A stretch of 64,000 nt of DNA from Azadirachta indica (lineage: Eukaryota > Streptophyta > Magnoliopsida > Sapindales > Meliaceae): assembly GCA_022749755.1 (NCBI GenBank), contig CM040443.1:15577744-15641743 (forward strand), written 5' to 3'. Shown piece after piece: positions 48,106-58,084 of the stretch (the stretch's first letter is position 1; the number at the start of each line of letters is the position of its first letter). A program made the position numbers and the translations under genes. The notes beneath the pieces were generated by a model. That model ran no database searches and was not told the DNA's origin. It saw only the letters and a list, made by a program, of their open reading frames with translations.

Positions 48106-48419
48106 ATACTTGAATGCTTGCTTGTTCTCAAGCAAATCAAACCAACAAAAATATATATAGGGGAAAAGACTAAAAGCAGGCAAACATAATATTAACCCAA
48201 AAAAAAAAAATCAAACAAACACACTACTAGAACATGATAAGTCAAACTTGAACCAAAATAGTATTTTTTTTTTCATGTATGTGTGTGATTGGTAGTAATT
48301 CACTATGTTCAACAAACGATTACTTTTCATTCCTCATTTTTAATTAGAAAAATAAAGGAGAAAATTAGAAAGATCTTACCTGAGAGGTAAGATGTAAGAA
48401 TTTTGCCTCTCATTGTGCA

Positions 48420-49680
48420 TTGTTATCTTCATCTGCTTCGGTGGGCGGGAATTGTGGAAGTGGTAGAAATTAAACATCGGGATGTATTTGCTGAAAATAT
48501 GAAGCCAAAGTGTTAAAATAGTCCACTTGATACTGATGCATCCTTGATTGCTCTTGCCGGATGTTAGAAATCTCACGCCCTTGTTGAATAATTCTTTGAT
48601 GCATATCGGCAATCCTTGATTACATGGGATCTTCGTGATGTGAGGAGGAAGCCCCGGTTTCATTATCTTGATGGACAAATAAGGGATTTGGTAAACCTTT
48701 ATAAGGATTTTATTGACGCCTCAATCTTTCTTCATAGGCTGACTGGTATGCCTCTGAAATTGTATTAAGGGAGCCTTTTCTCAGTCGAGGCAATGGTTTT
48801 CGTGGTGGTAGAACTTGATTATCATCATCCACAATAAATCCTAAGTCTGATCGGACGGATGCATCTCTTGCCCAGCAATTGAACTTGGAAATTGCCATCC
48901 CGTCAATTGGAGAGTCTGGATTTACCTTGTACTCTGTGTCCTCTGCCCTTATCCCTCCCTTTAAGCATAAGGCAGTAATAAGACAGGGGTGTGTGTGTCC
49001 CCCCATTGTTTTCGCTTCAATAGATGCAATCAAGTTGTTTCGTATTACCTTCCCTATATCAATGGTAATCTTAGCACAAATACAATAAAGCAGAGATGCT
49101 CTTTTTGCTGTAACTTCATTGAGATGGGATGTAGGTATGAGATTGGAGCAAATAAATTTATACCAAGCCTTGGCATATCTATTGAGCGTATTTTCCGGGA
49201 AAGTGAGAGATTTGCTGTATCTACTATGACTTCTTAACCATTGTGTTCCAGGAACACATAATTCTTCAATAATCTGAGTGTAGATTTCATCATCTCTCTT
49301 GAATGCATCATACAAATCCTTACTGCGTCAATGGATGGTAAACCATAAAAGGTGTTAATGGTCTCAGAACTAAATGAAATCCTTTTGCCCCTAACATACA
49401 CTTTGTCATTCTCTCTGCTCACTGAAGCATTAGCATAGAATTCCCTAACTAATGGTACTATTGCTTGAGTAGGATAGTCAGTGAGCGATTTCCATTTCTG
49501 ATCCGAAATAAATTGCAAAATCATTCTATCTTTTGAGCCCAGTTTTAATGTTCGTTCTCTCACTAATACTTTTTCATCTTGTTGAAATTTAATAAACTTT
49601 TGTTCAGCTTCACATGAAACAAATTTTCTTTTGTCAAAAACTGATGAAACTTGTGAAGAACTCCCCTTTTTTGGTGCCAT
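48420..49680 (-). pseudogene. 'Putative plant transposon protein' domain (PF20167-type) pseudogene
   Basis: The frame opens at 49680 with 'MAPKKGSSSQVSSVFDKRKF', continues through 'KVYVRGKRISFSSETINTFYGLPS' (family text, two halves of a known motif region) and loses frame just before 49315. The downstream frame (49315-48710) carries 'IIEELCVPGTQWLRS', 'LNRYAKAWYKFI', 'LIPTSHLNEVTAKRASLLY' and 'INIGKVI'-like text. After a stop at 48710 another frame gives the coiled-coil tail 'RIADMHQRIIQQGREISNI' near 48610-48550. So there is one frameshift at about 49316 and further breaks in the tail. The family occurs in plant retroelements, where it follows or replaces gag; its function is unknown. Confidence 0.7.
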
Positions 49681-50399
49681 TTTGCTCTAAGTATTCTTTT
49701 AGGCAAATTACCGAACACTTGGAATGCACACTTTTGCTACCTCCTATCTTGCACTTCAATCCACTTAATCAACCTTCCTTTCACTCCTAAAGCACCCTCC
49801 AAGTATTTTCCAACTATCAAACTTAGGATTACTAGGTTAAAGTTCACTGAAACATTTTGTCGAACATTTGGTGTGCACTTTTATTAACTCACTCAATTTT
49901 TAATCCAATCCTTCAAGTTTAGACCAAAATTACAATATAAAACTCAAATACTTCCAAAATATTAATTTCTCCACAACACCCACAACAAATTCTACGAAAA
50001 ATCAACAACCAAACACTTCAATTTTCTATGAACGTTACAACCCTCAACATTTCTTCATAAATATACAATTGGAAGAATAAATTTTATACTAGTGAGAACT
50101 TACTTAAAATTGGAGTGAAAATGCAATGTTGGGATTGAATTCCTTACTCTCATTACATTTCTCCAAATTCTTGCTATGTTGGGAGATTGTAAGTAATTGA
50201 GTGTTTAAATTTGGTAAGGAAATATGTTGAATGAGTTTATAATTTTCAAATTTGGTATTTGAGATGGTGATTGAATGTGTAGTAATTGAATTTGGGTGAA
50301 GAGTGAAAAAGAGAGAGTGTTTGGGATGGTCTTTGTGTTGGAGGAAGAGGAAAATTTGGAAACAAATAGAAAGGGGATTATATTGGGGCAAAAAGAGGG
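49681..50399. other. 5' flank of the transposon-protein pseudogene
   Basis: Noncoding sequence rich in 'caacttcaac' and 'ttccaa' text, probably the untranslated leader of the minus-strand element. No LTR boundary could be fixed. Confidence 0.4.
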
Positions 50400-50635
50400 G
50401 AGGCGCAGAATAAATATGCCCGCGCAGGCATTCTCGTGCAAGACAGTAAGCGCGGCGCGGCCGCGTAAAATATTGCGCAGCCGTGCCGCACTTACTGCCT
50501 TGCGCACACTATTTTTTGCGATGTACGCGGCTGCGTCGCGCTTACTGTCTTGCGCGCACAGGCGCGTAATTGCTTGAGCGGCCGCACCGCACAATCTGTG
50601 TTGCGCGCCCCCCTGCGCGCGCAGAGCATATATAT
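50400..50635. repeat. GC-rich microarray 1
   Basis: A sharply bounded GC-rich island built from short palindromic words such as 'gcgcggccgcg', 'gcgcgcaca', 'ctta/ctgtcttgcgc' and 'gcgcagccgtgcc'. 'cttactg' with 'cttgcgc' repeats at about 50-70 bp spacing. It is embedded between AT-rich flanks and followed by a TA microsatellite (50626-50642). Frames crossing it have no protein character. Confidence 0.7.
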
Positions 50636-50639
50636 ATAT

Positions 50640-51900
50640 ATATTTTTTCGTTTTTTCATTTTTTTTATTTTCACATTTTTTTAATTTTTTTCTTTTCTTT
50701 TTTCTTCTCCTTTTTTTTTTTCTCTCTTCATCTTTTTCCCTAACTCCCTTAGTTTGGAATTAAACTTACAAAAATTCTTCACCTACAAAAGAAAAACACA
50801 CACAATCATTGAAAAGCTGACCTAAAAGGTTTGAAAAACTTGCAAATAGGTCCCTTTAACTTTGCAGTTAGGTCCCCTGATGATTTACATTTTGGTCCGC
50901 ATTTCCCTTACGTTTCATCCTCGAATGTCTTTCTTTTTTAAACGAATTCAATAATTTTGAGTCAAATTTATTTTAAATGACTAATTCCCTCGTGATATGC
51001 AAAAAATACAATAAAAAAATATTAAATATTAATGTCAGTAAAGGATTAAACAGGCAAATCAAATTAATTAAAGAATAAATAATAAGTTTTTTTTTATATG
51101 CTTATCAAAATAAATTAAACTTTTATTTTTTAATTGATTACAGTGGCTGTTGGGGCACCAAAAACCATGCGGGGGAGTGAGTATGATTGAAGAGGTGGCG
51201 CGGCTGTGCTATTAATGACGCAGCTGTGCCATGCATGTTGTACAAGAGCAGGTGGCATGGCGCAGTAGTGCCATTTGGTAGCGCAGCGGTGCCATGCATT
51301 CTACACAAGAGCAGGTGGCATGGCGCAATAGTGCCACTAGGAGGTGCAGCGGTGCCATGCATGCTGCACAAAAGCATTTGGTGGCGTGGCGGTGCCATGC
51401 ATTCTGCCATGCATTATGCACAAGAGCAGGTGACATGGCGCGGCGGCGCCACTTAGTGGCGCTACCGCGCCATGCCATCTACTCTTTAATAGCATGCATG
51501 GCGCTAGAGCGCGGCTGCGCCATGTAAATCTGACCTACAAGGTTTGAAAATCTTGCAAAGAGGTCCACTCAGCTTTGCACTTAGGTCCTCTAGTGACTTG
51601 CATTTTGGTTCCTGAACGTCTTCCTTTTTGAGCTGAATTTAGTTTTTTTGAGTTTAATTCACTTTGAATGGCCAATTCTCTCATCATCTGCAAAAAAATA
51701 TAACCATGTAAAAGACATTAGATATTAATTGTCACTATTTTATTCTTATGTAATTTAATGATTATAGCCAATGAGTAGTAGGACTTTATTTATTTCTTTT
51801 TTGTTCTGATTATGTTTGTTGTTTATATATTGGAATTGAATGAAAAATAAACTATTCTCTCTTTCTGCCTTTTGATTGAATATTCTTGCGTAGACATTAA
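50640..51900 (+). repeat. Modular repeat locus 1: T-rich leader, two R modules, 63-bp GC array, C module
   Basis: A pyrimidine-rich leader (50640-50815) precedes R1 (50816-51180), which starts 'gctgacct-aaggtttg' and contains 'aggtcccc', 'ttttggtccg' and 'attaaatattaatgt'. A GC-rich tandem array follows (51190-51525), in which 'gtgccatgca' recurs at 51226, 51289 and 51352, a 63-bp period. A second, shorter R (51530-51740) leads into module C (51741-51900). The same order recurs at 55.7-57.4 kb. Small Ala/Met/His-rich frames in the array are composition artefacts. Confidence 0.75.
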
Positions 51901-52485
51901 AGTTAATAAAAATATCGTTCATAGTGTTGGATCTATCTTTAAATAGTGATTTTTGTCCAATGCTATAATGGTAGATTTTAAATAGTGAATGCATATATAT
52001 TAGATTTATATCTAAAATTTATATAACTATAATATAATATCAAATCACTAATTCCTACATGTATATTGAAATATTACAAATAAAAACAATCATTCAGTTA
52101 ATATTTTATTTTAATTAATGTTTAAAATTTAAAATTTATTTGTAGAATTCCCTAATGATTGAAATTCTCTTTGATCAAGCAACGGTTTATCCAAATCCTT
52201 ACTCTTGACATAAGCTGCAAATTTGGAGCTGGCATAAAACTAATTACAGCTTTTGAACTAGCATTATTACGATAAAATTTCATTAACATGAATGTAAATA
52301 ATAAATTGAATTTGTGAAAAATAAATTCAGTAACCAAGTTCAAAAAATAGATAAGTACAAAATACAGCAAAGCATAGTCTGATAGTTCATGACATGGAGA
52401 ATTAATTACAAAGAAACTAAATTTCTAATTCAAATATAACTATGATAGTATTATTAGTTAACAACTATTCGTACTCCACTAAATA
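51901..52485. other. AT-rich DNA with D module copy
   Basis: 51918-51995 ('gttcatagtgttgg', 'ctttaaatagtga', 'tataatggtagattttaaatag') resembles 46203-46310 in the same orientation. The rest, up to the ERF gene, is AT-rich and noncoding, and should include the ERF 3' UTR. Confidence 0.5.
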
Positions 52486-53229
52486 TTATTTTAGAAAATC
52501 GATGTTGTCATCCAAAAATGACAGGTTTGGAGTCGGAATGTTGTTGAAATACTCTTCGAGAAATGAAATATCCTGAAACAAGCAATCTTCCAAAACATCG
52601 AATGATAAATTTGTTGTCTCTCCTTGAAACTCTTGAACTATTGTTGTTGGTTTATTAGCAGGTTTCATTAATGTTTTTTCTTTTTCTGTTTCTTTGCTAG
52701 AATGAGTCTGAAAATTGAGAGTAGAAGTTGAAGTTGAAAAATTGTTAGACTCATCGCCCTATACTATTGATTTGTCTGGATTCTTTGATCTTGCTCTTTT
52801 TCGTTGAAGGGGCGGTGTTGAGAAGTTTGTTAAAGTATTAGGACCCCTAAACTTAATAGCTGCATTGTCATAAACTCTCGCAGTTTCTTCAGCTGTATCA
52901 TAAGTTCCGAGCCATAGTCGTACCCCTTTATGTTTAATCTCAATAGCCCATCTACCCCAAGGTCGCTGCCGTATGCCACGAAACTTTTTAATTGGTCGTC
53001 GACATACTGAAGCATTTGTTGAGATTCTCTTCTTGTTATTGGAGAGGACAGTAGTGTTACTATTCTTACTGGGAGTGAGTTCGATGTATATTTTATTCAC
53101 AAAGCGGCGCCGTGGATTCTGGCGGTGGGAGAACTCTCCATCTTCGTTACTGGAGGAGTCCATCGCATTGTGATCAGTGATTGAAATCCTTACAACTCTT
53201 TGAACTGTACCGACACCACTATTATTCAT
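52486..53229 (-). pseudogene. CRF-type AP2/ERF transcription factor gene interrupted by one TAG stop
   Basis: The frame runs from ATG 53229 to the TAG at 52759-52761 (156 residues), and then stays open in the same frame to a stop at 52486, 248 codons in all. Residues 11-50 match the CRF domain ('[18 protein letters not shown]', basic run, 'NKIYIEL'). Residues 83-136 are an AP2 domain with '[15 protein letters not shown]', '[10 protein letters not shown]' and '[11 protein letters not shown]'; it is about two residues short in the strand 2-3 turn and has Ile for the second Ala of WAAEI. Text after the stop ('GDESNNFSTSTSTLNFQT') matches the conserved post-AP2 segment of CRFs, and the acidic end 'FLEEYFNNIP' is also family-like. 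Either a recent pseudogene or a truncated DNA-binding protein without its activation region. Promoter and leader look intact. One frame with a single stop could also be a sequencing error. Confidence 0.8.
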
Positions 53230-53265
53230 TTTATGTTTCTGATTTCTTCTTTTCCTTACAATTGA

Positions 53266-54007
53266 CTGAAAAAGATTGACATTACAAAATAATTAAAATA
53301 TATGGAACATAAAGATAATGTTTAAAAATTATTACCCTTTAACTTAAAATAACAATTATTTGTTTACTTTTTATAAATAAAAGCATAATTTTAATCATTG
53401 CAAAAACATAATTTAAAAACGGTAGAAGTTATAAAAGTAAGAACATACTTGCACTAACTTATAAAATGAAGAAGTTCAAAAATAGTCGAGCACGAACAAC
53501 TCATCAATTCCTTCTCAAGTAGGCATTTTTTTCTCAAACTGTAAAATATGTTAAGAAATACAAAACGAACTTTAGTGATAATAAAAAAAATAAATAAAAT
53601 TTAAAAATAATCAAAGTAATATATAATATGTAAATTGATCTTACCTCTTGAATAATGCATCATGATCACAATAATTAACAGCCATATAAAGAGCAAAAAA
53701 CAGTAAATTAGCAAAACAAACTCAAACTCAGGCAGCATATTTGTTCTTAAATAATATCTAGATCAAATGCACCTTTCCTAAGAAGAAATTGAAAAATTCA
53801 AAATAAAAATTTAGTAAACTCAAATGATTTGAAATATTATGAATATAAAAAATTAAACCAATCAAAATGTCCTATTATCTATCTATTAAAAATCACTAAC
53901 AAAATACGTGGATATGATATATAGAATAATAAATAAACAAAAATAATAATAAATAACTACATAATTAAATAAATAATATCAAATTTACGTAGTTAAACAC
54001 ATGATAC
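53266..54007 (-). other. Probable 5' UTR intron of the ERF gene
   Basis: The donor AACAG|GTATCATG (54008/54007) and acceptor CTTTTTCAG|TCAATTG (53266/53265) bracket 742 bp of AT-rich sequence between a CT-rich leader and the coding exon. Other acceptors are possible. No coding potential inside. Confidence 0.5.
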
Positions 54008-54167
54008 CTGTTAATTTCACTTGTAAGTAGTAGTAGTAAAGTGAGTGTAGAGTGTAGAGAGAAAAACAAGAAGGGAGTGGGAGAGAGAGGCTGTAACGGC
54101 GACGGTGATGAGAGAAAAAGAAAATATAAGGGAGAGAGTTTAGGGTTATGGCTTTTACTTTTATATA
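54008..54167 (-). promoter_or_regulatory. TATA box, telo-box and CT-rich leader of the ERF gene
   Basis: On the minus strand TATATAAAA (54167-54159) is followed by AACCCTAAA (54147-54139), a telo-box, and by a strongly pyrimidine-rich leader with 'CTCTCTCTCCC' and 'CTCTACACTC' blocks, ending at a likely splice donor at 54008. This arrangement is typical of plant core promoters and argues that the gene was expressed recently. Confidence 0.55.
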
Positions 54168-54948
54168 ATTATCATCAATTAAAATTCAAAATATATAATA
54201 TACATAGATATATTATTAAATATATATCTAATTATTTGTTGTGCATTGGAAGAGGGAAAGGCAAAAAGACAAGACAGAAAGAGACTTAAATGTCGTTTTT
54301 TATTTAACGAAAAAAGAAATGAGTGAAGTAAAAAATAAAGGACAGCACAAGTAAAAAAAAAAGGATAGCACAAGTCAAAAAAAATGGGGCGCGTGCATAA
54401 AAATAATTTTTTGGGAATATTTTATTTTAGTTAATTAAAGTCAAAAGGTTAAAGATATATTTACATTTTAAATTGAAAATCTATAATCATTAGATTTTAT
54501 TTTATTTTTTACTAAAAAAGTTAATAAAACTAAGATAAGATACGTAACTACTCTTTTAATCAAAAAAATATATTATTTTTTAAACATGATTCTTGCTTAA
54601 GAGAAAGTGACAAGATAATTAAATATTATAAATACATTAAAAATAAAATATAATAATTATAAATAGTATTAAATTAAAAATATCTTTTATTTATATAATA
54701 ATATATTTATTTGTAGTTTATTTTATTTATTTTGTAAGACAAAAAAAAAATTAAATTGTTATAATATTGTAGTACAATATTATTTATAAATTAATATTTA
54801 TTTATGATTTATTTTATTTATTATATAGTATCTAATTAATATGGAATTATTAATATATTGTAAAACAAATAAATTATATTTTATTTATAAAAGGTAAATA
54901 AATATTTAATTATTAAGGTGTTATAAAATAAAACTTATTACTATTAAT
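54168..54948. other. AT-rich upstream region of the ERF gene
   Basis: Extremely AT-rich from 54420 on. No gene or clear motif beyond homopolymer and TA-rich runs. Confidence 0.55.
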
Positions 54949-55540
54949 AGCCTTTGAAGGGTCGGCACAAAACTTAGGGATGAAGCAATCCTTACCATTA
55001 ATCTACTTCTCCCCTATGCACCTTGTATAAGCAAACATAATATCTGTTTTCCTTGGATCAGGACCCTGAAACAGATCAACCAACCACATGCATTTGAAAG
55101 TAAGCAAATATCTCACAAAATATCAATTAGCTAATTTTGAGCTCTAAAATTAACACCCAAAACTTTACCTGCAGTGCTCGAAGCAAGGGTCTCATCTGCC
55201 TTCAACAGTGTGGGCACTAATCCAAGGTGTATACCCCCAAACGAGCTTGCCATTATAGCAAGCATGAACCTTATTACCTCCAATCGCAAATTCAACATAC
55301 CACATATCTGGATTCATCTACCAAAGCATAAATCCAAACCTCTAACTACAAGTTCAACATACCGATTCATCTGCCAAAGCATAAACCCACCCAACTCCGC
55401 ACATCTACAGGCATTCTTATTGTTAAATGTCATAGTAGCAGTTTCAAACTCTACAGCTAGCATCCTACTCTTTCTCATGACATAGGCATTTTTAATACAG
55501 TTGTGTAAATTTGTTTTAGAAAGAGAAGACTCGGACAAAG
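54949..55540 (-). pseudogene. DUF620-family gene fragment
   Basis: Two minus-strand exons are joined by a 103-bp GT-AG intron (donor CTGCAG|GTAAAG at 55169/55168, acceptor GTTTCAG|GGTCC at 55066/55065). Exon a (55540-55169) encodes 'KNAYVMRKSRMLAVEFETAT', 'CAELGGFMLWQMN', then a 15-25 residue duplicated stretch with a stop, then 'DMWYVEFAIGG', 'KVHACYNGKLVW' and 'PLRRALQ'-like text in a shifted frame. Exon b (55065-54949) encodes 'GPDPRKTDIMF', 'RCIGEK', a TAG at 55003-55005, and 'NGKDCFIPKFCADPSKA'. These are consecutive pieces of the plant DUF620 domain, whose function is unknown. Both gene ends are missing: the 5' side abuts the C module at 55563. Confidence 0.8.
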
Positions 55541-55562
55541 AGAATGTCTCAAAATTTTACTC

Positions 55563-57365
55563 TAATGTAAATTAATGATTATAGCTAATGAGTAGTAGGA
55601 CACTGTTTCTTTCTTTTTTGTTCTGATTATGTTTGTTGTATATATGTTGGAATCCAATGAAAAAAAACTATTCTCTCTTTCTACCTTTTGATTAAATATT
55701 CCTACTTAGACATTAAAATCAAGAAGCAAGCCCGTTTGTTTTTTTTTTTTTGTTTTTACATTTTTTTAATTTTTTTCTTTTCTCTCTGCATCTTTTTCCC
55801 TAACTCCCTGAGTTTGGATTTAAACTTGCGAAAATTCTCCACGTACAAAAAAAACAAAAAAGAGACAATCATTGAAAAGCTGACTTGAAAAGTTTGAAAA
55901 TCTTGCAAATAGGTCCCTTCAGCATTGCATCTAGGTCCGCAGGTGACTTGTGTTTGGATCTGTATTTCCCTTACGGTTTCGTCCTCGAACGTCTTCCTGT
56001 TTTAGTCGAATTCAATTATTTCGAGTCAAATTTTCTATGAATGGCTAATTCGCTCGTGATCTGAAAAAATGCAACAAAAAAACATTAAATATTAATGTTA
56101 GCAGAGGATTAAACAAACAAATTAAATTAAAGAGTAAATGATAAATTTGTTTTGATACACTCATCAAAATAAATTAAACTTTCATTTTTTAATTGATTGC
56201 AGTGGATGCTGGGGCGCCAAAAACAGCGTGAGGGAGTGAGTACAGTAGAATTGAAGAGATGGCGTGGCTTCTCTGTTAACGGCGCGGCTGTGCTGCGCCC
56301 TCTGCCATGCTTACTGCACAAAAGCAGGTGGAATGGTGCAGATGCGCCACTAAGTGGCGCGGCGGTGACATGTATTATGTATGGTGGCAGAATGTGCAAT
56401 GCCGCCGCGCCATGCCATCTGCTCTTGTGCAAACTTGTGGTAGAATGCATGGCGCGGCCATGTTAATACTTGGCGCAGCCGCGCTATGCGAAGCTGACCT
56501 GCAAGGTTTGAAAATGTTGCAAATAGGTCCATTCAACTTTGCACTTAAGTCCCTTAGTGACTTGCATTTTGGTCCGTATTTCTCTCACGTTTTGGTTTCT
56601 GAACGTCTTCTTTTTTGCGACGAATTCAATCATTTTGAGTCAAATTCGCTTTTGATGGCCAATTATCTTGTGATCTACAAAAAATATAACCAAAAGACAT
56701 TAAATATACTTGCAGAGAATTAAATAAACAAATGAAATTAAAGAGTAAGTGATAAGTTTGTTGTGATACACGCGTCAAAATAAATAAAACTTTTATTTAT
56801 CAATTGATTGCAATAGGTGCTAGGCACCAAAAACTGCGCGGGGGAGTGAGTAGGATTGAAGAGGTGGCGCGGCCACGCCATGTATTCCTGTCATGTGTGC
56901 TCAACAAGAGCTTGTGGCAGAATGCATGGCGCAGCTGCACTAGTACTTGGCGCAGCCGCGCCAGCGAAGCTGACCTACAAGGTTTGAAAACCTTACAAAT
57001 AGGTCCACTCAACTTTGCACTTAGGTCCCCTAGTGACTGGCGTTTTGGTCCGTACTTCTCTTACGTTTTGGTTCTCGAACGTATTCATTTTTTTAGCCGA
57101 ATTCAGTCTTTTTGAGTTAAATTCGCTTTAAATGGACAATTCTCTCGTCATCTGTAAAAAAATATAATCATGTAAAAGACATTAAATATTAATTGTCACT
57201 ATTTTATTCTTATGTAATTTAATGGTTATAGCCAATGAGTAGTAGGACATTATTTGTTTCTTTTTTGTTCTGATTATGTTTGTTGTTTATATATTGGAAT
57301 TCAATGAAAAATAAACTATCTTCTCTTTCTGCCTTTTGATTGAATATTCTTGCTAAGACATTAAA
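55563..57365 (+). repeat. Modular repeat locus 2: C, T-rich leader, three R modules with GC arrays, C
   Basis: C2 occupies 55563-55715, followed by the T-rich leader (55738-55878). R3 begins at 55879, R4 at 56493 and R5 at 56969, each opening 'gctgac...aggtttgaaaa' (or a close variant) and carrying 'aggtcc', 'cttgcatttt/ggtcc' and 'attaaata'. GC-rich arrays lie at the ends of R3 (about 56255-56490) and R4 (about 56855-56968), with words 'ggcgcggc', 'gccatg' and 'caagagc'. C3 is 57204-57365. C1, C2 and C3 share 'aatgagtagtagga', 'ttctgattatgtttgttg' and 'tattctctctttct'. Unit lengths shrink (614, 476, about 235 bp), suggesting unequal exchange or serial truncation. Confidence 0.75.
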
Positions 57366-58084
57366 ATCCGGTAGCCAAAGTTGAATATTAAATAGTAATT
57401 AAACCAAAAAAGTTACCAACAAAATTATTAAAAGATAACAAAAAGTTAAAACAAAATTATTAAAGGTAATTAATATAAATAAAGTTATTATAATATTAAT
57501 AATATAATATAAAATTAAAACTAAAATTATTGTGTTTTGGTGGATTTTGCTATGTCATCATTGCAATAGTTTTGCCAGCTCTAATTGCTGCTTGCTACTG
57601 TATGTTGCTTGTTCTGTTATGAGCTTTTTTTGTTGCTGAGGTACGTTTTCTACTATTGTAACTGGTTTGTTGTTCTGCTTCTCCTCTGCTGATGTTTTGT
57701 TGGTTGCTCTCTCAAGTTACTGCTCTTGGATATCTTCAGCCAGTTCTTTAAGGATGCAATTGATTTTCTGACTTACAATTTTTTTTAGTAGCTGCTATGT
57801 ATTTGGCTGCTACTGCTTGTGGCTACTGCTGTGTTTTGGTTTTTGGTTTTGCTGTTGCTGGGAACTGATGTTGGCTAGTTGTGCTGCATTTATTTACTGT
57901 TGCTGGAATTAATCTTTCTCCTCTGGTGGTCTCTAGCACTTAAGCTTCTCAGCACTGGTCTCTAGCACTACAGCAGTAATTTGGTCCTCTCTGTAAGTCT
58001 TTAATATCATCTCTAATATAAACATATATTGTCATAAATTAGAAATAATGAGTATTAATACTTTTTAGTGATTATATTTTCAGA
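57366..58084 (+). other. 5' leader of the CACTA transposase gene
   Basis: From about 57535 the sequence is T/G/C-rich with 'ttgctgctt'-type words, changing to AT-rich just before the ATG at 58085, after a TTTTCAG acceptor-like site (58076-58082). This fits the spliced leader of a TNP2-type transposase gene. No CACTA terminus was seen. Confidence 0.4.

Noticed and set aside
50205..50594. Overlapping Ala/Arg/Cys-rich frames across the GC island (both strands)
   Set aside because: They arise from short GC-rich palindromic repeats open in several frames at once; no domain, signal peptide or conserved start.
50400..50635. CpG-island-type promoter or NotI-rich gene start
   Set aside because: Plants lack CpG-island promoters of this kind, and the composition comes from a repeat also seen in transposon-like modules.
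51138..51527. Four overlapping small frames rich in His, Met and Ala
   Set aside because: The 63-bp repeat is a multiple of three, so any frame that is open in one unit stays open in the next. Not evidence of a gene.
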